Made by a program: the position numbers and the translations under genes. Of a stretch of 11,669 nucleotides of DNA, positions 6,168 to 11,669 are shown one piece after another. The DNA is taken from positions 1 through 11,669 of the forward strand of contig DATIHQ010000073.1 of NCBI GenBank assembly GCA_035480535.1, in the 5' to 3' direction. The stretch comes from DATIHQ01 sp035480535. GTDB lineage: Bacteria; Chlamydiota; Chlamydiia; Chlamydiales; SM23-39. Every line of letters begins with the position of its first letter. Positions within the stretch are counted from its first letter, which is position 1. The notes under the pieces are model-generated. The model searched no databases, was not told the DNA's origin, and saw nothing but the letters and a program-made list of their open reading frames with translations.

Positions 6168-7978
6168 CCTTTTTAAAACAGTATCCAATTCCTGTCTTTG
6201 CGTTGGTTGGGCTTTTAGCTGGGGCAGTGCTTCGATTTGGGTTTGGGCTGGTTGAGTTGAGCCAATGGGTTTGGTTTGTGGTTTTGGTTGTCGGGGGGCT
6301 GCCGATCGTCTATGGGACTGTGAAGGGGATGCTGAAGGGGGAGTTTGCCTCCGATATCGTGGCGATGCTGGCCATTATCACGGCGATTTTGACGGAACAG
6401 GCATTTGCAGGGGCTGTCGTTGTATTGATGCAGTCGGGAGGCGAGGCGATTGAATCGTATGGGTTAAGAAGAGCTTCTTCTTCATTGACCGCTCTTCTTC
6501 AGAGAGCGCCTCGGATTGCGCGGCGGAAAAAAGGGAATCAGCTCGAAGAGATCAGCGCTGAAGAGGTGCAGGTGAATGATCTTTTGATCGTAAGGCCGGG
6601 GGATCTGATCCCGGTGGATGGGACGATTGTAGAGGGGACAGCCGAAATCGATGAGTCGGCGCTGACGGGAGAGCCGTTGGCGCATAGCAAAACAGTGGGC
6701 GATCGAGTGTTGAGCGGCAGCGTGGATGTAAATGGCGCTATTAGCATGCGGGCCGATAAGGTAAGCCGCGAGAGTCAGTATGCTAAGATTGTCGCACTGG
6801 TGAAAAAAGCGCAGGAAGAAAAAGCGCCGATTCAACGGTTAGCCGATCGCTATGCGATTTTTTTCACTCCGCTGACCTTGGTCATGGCTTTGATTGGATT
6901 TTTGATTACGCGGGACTTTACGACGGTTCTCGCGGTTCTTGTGGTGGCGACTCCCTGCCCTTTGATCTTGGCCACGCCGCTCGCGGTTATTTGCGGGATC
7001 AACCGGGCATCAGATGCGGGGATCATCGTGAAAGGGGGCGCTGCGATGGAGCAAGTGGCTTCTGTGCGGGCCGCCCTGTTTGACAAAACGGGGACGATTA
7101 CTTTTGGAACTCCCGTCGTGGAAAAGGTGGTTTCTCTCAGCGATCGGAGCGAAGAGAATCTTTTGTATCATGCGGCGATCATCGAGCAATATTGCTCTCA
7201 TTCGATTGCCTCAGCCATTGTAAAAAAGGCAGTGGAGATGGGGAAGACGCTTCCTTTGCCGCAGTCTTTTCACGAAATCCCTGGCAGGGGAGTGGAAGGG
7301 GAGGTGGATGGGCAGCACTATTCCATTGGCTCTTCTGATTTCTTAGAAGAGCGGATTGGGAAAACCGATATCAATCGCTACTATGAAGAGGGGAAGACGC
7401 TGATTTTCCTCATGACAGATCATACCTGCTTGGGATTTTTTGTCTTGAGCGATCACATTCGGCCTGAGGCGCCAGCTGTAATGGAGAAATTGATCGCGTT
7501 AGGGGTAAAAGAAATCGCGATGATCACGGGGGATAGCAAGAAGAATGCCCAGGTGATTGCGCAGCAAGCGGGGATTGAGAGAGTTGAGGCTGAATTGCTT
7601 CCTGAGGAAAAAGTGGGCCTGGTCCGGCAGTTTATGGATCTGTACAAGTCGGTCATGATGGTAGGGGATGGGATTAACGATGCGCCTGCTCTTGCGACAG
7701 CGACGGTGGGCGTTGCGATGGGCGCTTATGGAACGGCCATCTCGGCGGAGTCGGCCGATATCGTTCTCTTAGTCGACGATCTTTCCAAAGTCGCAGAGGC
7801 GATGACCATCGGCCGGCGAATGCTATTTATCGCCAAGCAGAGCATCCTCATAGGAATTGGGCTGAGCTTTATTCTCATGATCATCGCCGCCTTTGGCTAC
7901 ATCCCCCCGCCACTTGGGGCGATGCTTCAAGAAGTCATCGATGTCGCTGTCATCTTAAATGCCCTACGGGCTCGATAA
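6128..7978 (+). CDS. Heavy-metal-type P1B ATPase with a TPC membrane motif
   Basis: ATP-driven transition-metal transporter of the inner membrane, 616 aa from this ATG (604 aa from the alternative ATG at 6164). Seen in order: N-terminal helices with no metal-binding domain, actuator loop with TGE (180-182), membrane motif T275-P-C277-P in VVATPCPLILATP, phosphorylation site D319-KTGT, an H358-S (CSHSIASAIV) where copper and zinc pumps usually have HP, the hinge G513-DGINDAP, and a C-terminal pair of helices ending QEVIDVAVILNALRA. All catalytic motifs are present. TPC differs from CPC (copper, zinc) and CPH, so the metal cannot be assigned. Translation starts weakly: neither start has a strong ribosome-binding site. 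Its 3' end overlaps the convergent lipoprotein gene by 15 bases. Confidence 0.93.
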   Translation: MGENQKILYIESMTFLKQYPIPVFALVGLLAGAVLRFGFGLVELSQWVWFVVLVVGGLPIVYGTVKGMLKGEFASDIVAMLAIITAILTEQAFAGAVVVLMQSGGEAIESYGLRRASSSLTALLQRAPRIARRKKGNQLEEISAEEVQVNDLLIVRPGDLIPVDGTIVEGTAEIDESALTGEPLAHSKTVGDRVLSGSVDVNGAISMRADKVSRESQYAKIVALVKKAQEEKAPIQRLADRYAIFFTPLTLVMALIGFLITRDFTTVLAVLVVATPCPLILATPLAVICGINRASDAGIIVKGGAAMEQVASVRAALFDKTGTITFGTPVVEKVVSLSDRSEENLLYHAAIIEQYCSHSIASAIVKKAVEMGKTLPLPQSFHEIPGRGVEGEVDGQHYSIGSSDFLEERIGKTDINRYYEEGKTLIFLMTDHTCLGFFVLSDHIRPEAPAVMEKLIALGVKEIAMITGDSKKNAQVIAQQAGIERVEAELLPEEKVGLVRQFMDLYKSVMMVGDGINDAPALATATVGVAMGAYGTAISAESADIVLLVDDLSKVAEAMTIGRRMLFIAKQSILIGIGLSFILMIIAAFGYIPPPLGAMLQEVIDVAVILNALRAR

Positions 7979-8608
7979 ATCTGCCAAATAAGAGAAGAAG
8001 GTATTAAATTCCCTGAAGGTGCGATCTTGCTGCTCCAAGAGTTTTGCGTGCGCTCGCAGAACTTCTGAAGGAATTTTATCGGGAATATCGGAGGTACTTA
8101 ACTCGCGATAGTCGATATCTCGAATGGAGGCAAAAAAGTCTCTTTGAGATTGAAACAGCAGCTCTGCTTCTCTTGCGCAATTTTGCACTTGTTTATTTGT
8201 GCTGGATGTAAAGGGGCGCATCGTATCGATGGCGCGATTCAGTTCTCTTTCAGCTCGGTAGAAGAATTTCAGCGCATTTGTATTTGGCAACGCATATCTA
8301 GGATCTGCGGGGAGAGAAAGGCTCTCTTTATTTAGGCTTTCACTGAGATCGAGTTCTTTGAAAAAGAGCGTGGTAAAGCGGGAGAGCTCCTCATTTTCGG
8401 GGAACTTAATGATGCGGGCAAAAGAATCTCTGATCTCGCGGGAGGCTTCTTTTTCCATTTCATAATCTTGGCTTTGGATTTTCGCCATCAAGTGGCATGC
8501 TTTTTCGCAAATCAGGTTCGATTGGGGAATAAGGATCTCCGATGCAGTGGCTTCGTAGTGACTGCACCCAGCGGTTAAAAGCAAAATACCAAAAAAACGA
8601 AAGGACAT
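7964..8608 (-). CDS. Putative lipoprotein of unknown function
   Basis: A 214-aa protein with a clear lipoprotein signal: a short basic start (MSFRFF), hydrophobic core and lipobox LTAGC, with C15 as the lipidation site. The mature part is mainly charged and probably helical (for example MEKEASREIRDSFARI at 51-66, YRAERELNRAIDTM at 117-130, EVLRAHAKLLEQQDRTF at 182-198). Three further cysteines (34, 38, 144), with C34-xxx-C38 near the membrane anchor, could form a disulfide. GGGAGAG precedes the ATG at about 7 bases. No family was recognised. The gene stands alone, following the - strand RhuM gene by 71 bases, so co-transcription is possible. It is convergent with the ATPase gene and overlaps its end. 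Confidence 0.85.
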   Translation of the reverse strand: MSFRFFGILLLTAGCSHYEATASEILIPQSNLICEKACHLMAKIQSQDYEMEKEASREIRDSFARIIKFPENEELSRFTTLFFKELDLSESLNKESLSLPADPRYALPNTNALKFFYRAERELNRAIDTMRPFTSSTNKQVQNCAREAELLFQSQRDFFASIRDIDYRELSTSDIPDKIPSEVLRAHAKLLEQQDRTFREFNTFFSYLADLSSP

Positions 8609-8679
8609 TGAATCTCTCCCTATTTATTTAAGATAAAGAGCTTAGTCCTGGGGAGAATATCTGTTCAACACTAAGGAAT

Positions 8680-9678
8680 TTATTGTCTTCCCATCTGCTC
8701 GATTTCTTTAACAGTCTCTAGAAAATGATATTCAACAGGAGAAAGTGAGTCAACGTGTTGTTGTTGGTATTTGAAATATTCAGCTCGGGCTTTGTCGAGG
8801 GCTGTTTCATGGCTGATTTTTCCTGAATGGGAAAGGATATCGCGAGCAGTCATTCGAAGGAAATCATCCAGCTTAGCGATCCAGTTCTTCATATACATAG
8901 GGTTGCGATCCAACGCCTGAAGTTCGGCAAAATCCAGATACATAGAAACGAGCCGATTTAAAATATTCAGCTCATCCGCATTTAAGTAGTTTTTTGCAAT
9001 TTCAGCATCTCCCTTGCGGGGACTTTTACCAGACCATGAAGTCAATCCCATGTTTGTTTTTTCTGCATTGGCTCTGGCGTAGATGATTTCTGCAGCAGTA
9101 TGGCCGTGAGCAGCCCAATGCATTTTATTTTGTACAGTGGCAAAGAAGTTCTTAGAAGTCTCAGTTTTAGGGTCATAGTCAAGGCTGGTAGCATAGATAC
9201 CGAGGACTTTGCGCCAGAAGACTTTTTCGGAGGAGCGGATGTCTCGAATACGAGCTAACAGCTCATCGAAATAGTTGCCTCCTCCCATTTGTTTAAGGCG
9301 CTCATCGTCCAAGGTAAAACCCTTGACCAGGTATTCTTTGAGCCGGGCAGTTGCCCACATGCGGAACTGGGTCCCTCTATGAGAACTGACGCGGTAGCCG
9401 ACCGAAATGATCGTATCGAGGTTGTAATAAACCACCTGATAATTTTTGCCGTCAGCGGCAGTAGTCCGGAAATTCCGGACAACTGCTTTTTCTAGGAGTT
9501 CCCCCTCCTTGAAAATATTCTGTATGTGCTCGGAAATGGTCCGTTTGTCCTTATCGAATAGTTCACACATTTGAGATTGACTTAGCCAAACTGTTTCATC
9601 GAGGAGGCGAACCTCTATCCGAGTCTGTCCATCCTCTGTCTGATAAAGGATCAGAGAGCTGTCTACGCGATCATTCAT
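8680..9678 (-). CDS. RhuM-family protein
   Basis: A 332-aa full-length member of the virulence RhuM family, named from a Salmonella pathogenicity-island gene; its biochemical role is not established. The N-terminal part (about 21-62: RLLDETVWLSQSQMCELF, then DKRTISEHIQNIFKEGEL) looks like a winged helix-turn-helix for DNA binding. The central block has VSSHRGTQFRMWAT (97-110) and the C-terminal part carries the well-conserved HWAAHGHTAAEIIYARA (187-203) and MGLTSW (210-215). No signal peptide. The ATG at 9678 is preferred over an in-frame TTG at 9720 because GAGGAA (9690-9685) lies 6 bases before it. Members of this family are scattered, often in horizontally transferred regions, but no mobile-element ends are seen here. 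Confidence 0.88.
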   Translation of the reverse strand: MNDRVDSSLILYQTEDGQTRIEVRLLDETVWLSQSQMCELFDKDKRTISEHIQNIFKEGELLEKAVVRNFRTTAADGKNYQVVYYNLDTIISVGYRVSSHRGTQFRMWATARLKEYLVKGFTLDDERLKQMGGGNYFDELLARIRDIRSSEKVFWRKVLGIYATSLDYDPKTETSKNFFATVQNKMHWAAHGHTAAEIIYARANAEKTNMGLTSWSGKSPRKGDAEIAKNYLNADELNILNRLVSMYLDFAELQALDRNPMYMKNWIAKLDDFLRMTARDILSHSGKISHETALDKARAEYFKYQQQHVDSLSPVEYHFLETVKEIEQMGRQ

Positions 9679-9684
9679 GATAAA

Positions 9685-9690
9685 TTCCTC
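9685..9690 (-). promoter_or_regulatory. Ribosome-binding site deciding the RhuM start
   Basis: GAGGAA on the - strand, 6 bases before the ATG at 9678, is the main reason for rejecting the TTG at 9720 as start. Confidence 0.7.
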
Positions 9691-9801
9691 TTTGTGATTA
9701 AGAAGTTTACAGAATGTCAATTTTTTAATTCACGTTTTTTGTTGAGAGGGGCGAGGTATATGAGCGTTCATGAAGAAAGCGGCCTTAGGAAATTCGTGAG
9801 A

Positions 9802-9831
9802 AATAGAATGGGATTCTTTAGAATGGATTGA
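9802..9831. repeat. Short direct repeat upstream of the DJ-1/PfpI gene
   Basis: TAGAATGG occurs at 9804-9811 and again at 9819-9826, a 15-bp period, followed each time by GATT-like bases, 24 bases before the DJ-1/PfpI start codon. The rest of the 172-base divergent gap (9679-9850) shows a T-rich run near 9721 and no convincing promoter or RNA. It could be a regulatory half-site pair or chance. Confidence 0.3.
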
Positions 9832-9850
9832 GACTTTTGAGGAGGATATT

Positions 9851-10495
9851 ATGCAAATTGTATTTTTATTTTATGATGGGATGACTGCACTGGATGTGGT
9901 TGGCCCCCATGAAATTCTTTGTAGGCTGCCGGGAGCCAAGGTGCACCGCGTTGCCAAACGGGCAGGAGAGGTGCGCACTGATTCTGCGGGGCTTCTGTTG
10001 ATTGCCGAATGTGCGTTGGCCGATGTCGCGCATGCCGATGTATTGGTGATTCCTGGGGCAGGGAGCGCAACGACTTTGCGAGAACATCCCGAGATATTGG
10101 ATTGGGTGCGCTCGATCCATGCTACTACAAAATGGACAACTTCAGTTTGTACGGGGAGCTTAATTTTAGGGGCCGCTGGGTTGCTTTCCGGCCTACGGGC
10201 GACAACGCACTGGGCTGCTTTTGATCGACTCCATTCGTGGGGCGCAAAACCAACGCGTGCGCGGATTGTGGAGGAGGGCAAAGTGATCACTGCAGCGGGT
10301 GTCTCCGCCGGCATCGACATGGCATTGACTCTGGCGGCAAAGATCGCAGGGCCGCGTCTTGCCCAATCGCTGCAACTCGGCATAGAATACGATCCAGAAC
10401 CACCCTTCGATGTCGGCTCTCCAGATAAAGCGGATCGGGTGATTCTTGAAACATTGCGTTCCCGGTTAGCCGCGTCATTTGAAAGCGTTCCTTAA
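9851..10495 (+). CDS. DJ-1/PfpI-family protein, isonitrile hydratase-like
   Basis: A 214-aa cytoplasmic protein of the DJ-1/PfpI (glutamine amidotransferase-like) superfamily. The nucleophile elbow reads TTSVC100-T101-GSLILGAAGLLSGLRATTHW, the form typical of isonitrile hydratase, which hydrates isonitriles to N-formamides. D15 (GMTALDVVGPHE) and T101 correspond to the catalytic Asp and Thr of that enzyme; E21 is the usual conserved acid. The C-terminal AGVSAGIDMALTLAA block is also characteristic of this branch and of the sensor domains of some AraC-type regulators, but no DNA-binding domain follows. A strong GGAGG lies 5 bases before the ATG. The real substrate is unproven; many relatives are annotated only by similarity. 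Its stop codon shares TTAA with the stop of the convergent gene, a 4-base overlap. Confidence 0.9.
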   Translation: MQIVFLFYDGMTALDVVGPHEILCRLPGAKVHRVAKRAGEVRTDSAGLLLIAECALADVAHADVLVIPGAGSATTLREHPEILDWVRSIHATTKWTTSVCTGSLILGAAGLLSGLRATTHWAAFDRLHSWGAKPTRARIVEEGKVITAAGVSAGIDMALTLAAKIAGPRLAQSLQLGIEYDPEPPFDVGSPDKADRVILETLRSRLAASFESVP

Positions 10496-11460
10496 AAGGG
10501 AAGGGCGAGGGCAAATTCTGTTCGTTCTGCAATCGCCGCCTTACTGGCTAAATAACTTCCTGCAAAGAGGACAAAATCATACCAGGTATGAAGCGCGACG
10601 CTTTCTTTTAGGGAGTGATTTTTATAGGTGAGCCAGCCGAAGTAGGCGCCCAGCGCGGTGATAAAGGGGATACTGAAAGTGTAGTAGTTTCGGCGCTGGT
10701 CAGGCTCCAGGATCAATGCATTGGGAATATGCATGGCGCCAAAGGCTAAAGAGGAGAGGACGATGCCGCCCCAGGGAGTGAAAACTTCAGAGAGTTGCGA
10801 CTGCAAATAGCCGCGGAAGAGAGATTCTTCTCCCAATCCAACGGGAAAAGCGGCGAGGGGAGCCAGCGCCATCTTTGAGGAAAGGGTGGGCTGAATGTGA
10901 GCTTTTTCCGGAAAGGCAAAGTAAGTAGTGCCTACAGCTAAGGCAAGAGCCCCTAGCAGGCCGCCCCATACTTCAGGCTTTTTCAAAACGCTGGGGCGAA
11001 AGGGAGCGGAGGTTAAATCGGCAAAACTATCGGTGGGCATTTTATAAGAGTAGCCAGACTGTCCATTATAGAGGCGGGCGTCGCGGTAGGCGGCATAGAC
11101 GCCGTACGACCAGGTCGTTTGGATGGCCAAGAGGCTGCTGACTTGAACTGATTTTGAGTGGCGATAGAGAGCGCCGCCAATGCCCAATCCAGTGGTGCCG
11201 ATGAGGGCGCTAGCTGTTTTTACATCTCCTAAATAGACGTGTCCAAGACCTGGAAGCAAAAAGGACAGGCTTGCGGCTAAAGCGGGATTTTTGCGCGGCA
11301 GATCGATCGCCGGCCTGGGAAGCTGCATCTCTTGTTGGGTGAGAGGAGGTTGGATGAAGTCAAGCGCCGCCAGTTCTTGAGATGGAGTTTCTTCAAATGG
11401 GATTTCATCTGCGCCGTAGAGCAATGAAGATACACATAAAATTGCAAACAGGTGTTTCAT
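10492..11460 (-). CDS. CPBP-family intramembrane protease-like protein with a signal peptide
   Basis: A 322-aa exported membrane protein. It starts with a likely signal peptide (MKHLFAILCVSSLLYGA, cleavage near 17). Next comes a variable, Pro/Glu-rich stretch and a hydrophobic hairpin with a PGLGHVYLGD turn (70-79), similar to small TM2/DUF5683-like membrane domains. The C-terminal half carries the three CPBP (Rce1/ABI) motifs: EESLFR (211-216, EExxxR), FGAMH (240-244) and HTWYD (291-295). These would bind the metal and cleave substrates within the membrane; some relatives give self-immunity to bacteriocins, others are uncharacterised. The ATG at 11460 is chosen over an in-frame TTG at 11517 because GAGG (11469-11466) precedes it by 5 bases and it gives a signal peptide directly. 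The substrate is unknown. Confidence 0.85.
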   Translation of the reverse strand: MKHLFAILCVSSLLYGADEIPFEETPSQELAALDFIQPPLTQQEMQLPRPAIDLPRKNPALAASLSFLLPGLGHVYLGDVKTASALIGTTGLGIGGALYRHSKSVQVSSLLAIQTTWSYGVYAAYRDARLYNGQSGYSYKMPTDSFADLTSAPFRPSVLKKPEVWGGLLGALALAVGTTYFAFPEKAHIQPTLSSKMALAPLAAFPVGLGEESLFRGYLQSQLSEVFTPWGGIVLSSLAFGAMHIPNALILEPDQRRNYYTFSIPFITALGAYFGWLTYKNHSLKESVALHTWYDFVLFAGSYLASKAAIAERTEFALALPF

Positions 11461-11465
11461 GAAAA

Positions 11466-11469
11466 CCTC
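11466..11469 (-). promoter_or_regulatory. Ribosome-binding site deciding the CPBP gene start
   Basis: GAGG within GAAGAGG on the - strand, 5 bases before the ATG at 11460. The 66-base gap between this start and the stop of the upstream gene (11527) is otherwise featureless, so the two genes could share a transcript. Confidence 0.6.
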
Positions 11470-11526
11470 TTCTTTTTTGTGGGGGTGGATGTTACAGGAG
11501 GGCCGGTTTAAAAACAATCGGTGTAC

Positions 11527-11667
11527 TTACCTGCGATTATTTGGACGGCGGAACGACCGAGGGGCTTGAGAATCGGGGGCGATCGCAATTGCGAAGGGGC
11601 TGTTAAAAGGGACTACCGTATTCGAAACTATGGCTGTAACTTTGTTTGTCCCAGTATCGATCGCATA
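11527..11667 (-). CDS. C-terminal end of a YVTN-type beta-propeller repeat protein (partial at the right edge)
   Basis: The frame open at the window's right edge reads YAIDTGTNKVTAIVSNTVVP and then FNSPFAIAIAPDS before TAA. The pattern [I/V]DTxTNKVTA...SPFAIAIAPD is one YVTN-type propeller repeat of about 40 residues, typical of secreted or surface bacterial beta-propeller proteins. Only 46 residues are visible. After APDS the last residues (QAPRSFRRPNNRR) are very basic and do not begin another repeat, so the protein either ends just after a blade or the tail is shifted out of frame. The start, signal peptide and blade number lie outside the window. Confidence 0.65.
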   Translation of the reverse strand, partial: YAIDTGTNKVTAIVSNTVVPFNSPFAIAIAPDSQAPRSFRRPNNRR

Positions 11668-11669
11668 GA

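Noticed and set aside
8641..8675. Inverted repeat CTTAGT ... ACTAAG between the lipoprotein and RhuM genes
   Set aside because: Only 6 bp per arm with a loop over 20 bases and no T-run; too weak for a terminator or an operator call.
9715..9720. Perfect TTGACA on the - strand upstream of RhuM
   Set aside because: No acceptable -10 box lies 16-18 bases downstream, and it is too close to the ATG at 9678 to be a convincing promoter.
9871..10383. - strand open frame (170 codons) opposite the DJ-1/PfpI gene
   Set aside because: The + strand gene has a strong ribosome-binding site and catalytic motifs; the antisense frame has neither.

Overview
The window is an ordinary-looking bacterial chromosome segment, probably from an intracellular or host-associated Gram-negative. 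Several things suggest an environmental member of the Chlamydiota: a bo3-type quinol oxidase whose quinone site looks menaquinol-like, a tandem pair of signal-less Ser/Pro-rich proteins resembling secreted effectors, a lone RhuM gene, and small lipoprotein and YVTN-propeller genes. This assignment is inference only; there is no rRNA or other taxonomic marker in view.

Positions 3-4033 hold the + strand operon cyoA(3' end)-cyoB-cyoC-cyoD-cyoE, for the heme-copper quinol oxidase and its heme O synthase. All four junctions are 4-base ATGA stop/start overlaps. The oxidase takes electrons from membrane quinol, reduces O2 and pumps protons; CyoE farnesylates heme B to supply heme O.

Positions 4002-4950 (- strand) hold a compact, probably self-regulated two-gene operon: an SRPBCC lipid-binding-fold protein coupled by ATGA to a MarR-family repressor. 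It has a good sigma70-type promoter with a perfect 14-bp palindrome in its spacer, the expected site for autorepression. Positions 4967-6064 (- strand) hold two tandem paralogues of unknown function that share even their ribosome-binding leader. Divergent from them is a + strand metal-type P1B ATPase (6128-7978) with an unusual TPC membrane motif and no N-terminal metal-binding domain.

Positions 7964-11667 hold a - strand lipoprotein of unknown function, a - strand RhuM-family gene, a + strand DJ-1/PfpI protein of the isonitrile hydratase type, a - strand exported CPBP (Rce1-like) membrane protein, and, at the right edge, the C-terminus of a - strand protein with a YVTN-type propeller repeat.

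All three convergent gene pairs overlap at their 3' ends (32, 15 and 4 bp), so there is no room for terminators between them. No tRNA, rRNA, insertion sequence or CRISPR was seen, and no gene-free stretch exceeds 300 bases. The features most worth following are the MarR operator-promoter, the paralogous pair, the altered quinone-site residue in CyoB and the TPC-type ATPase.
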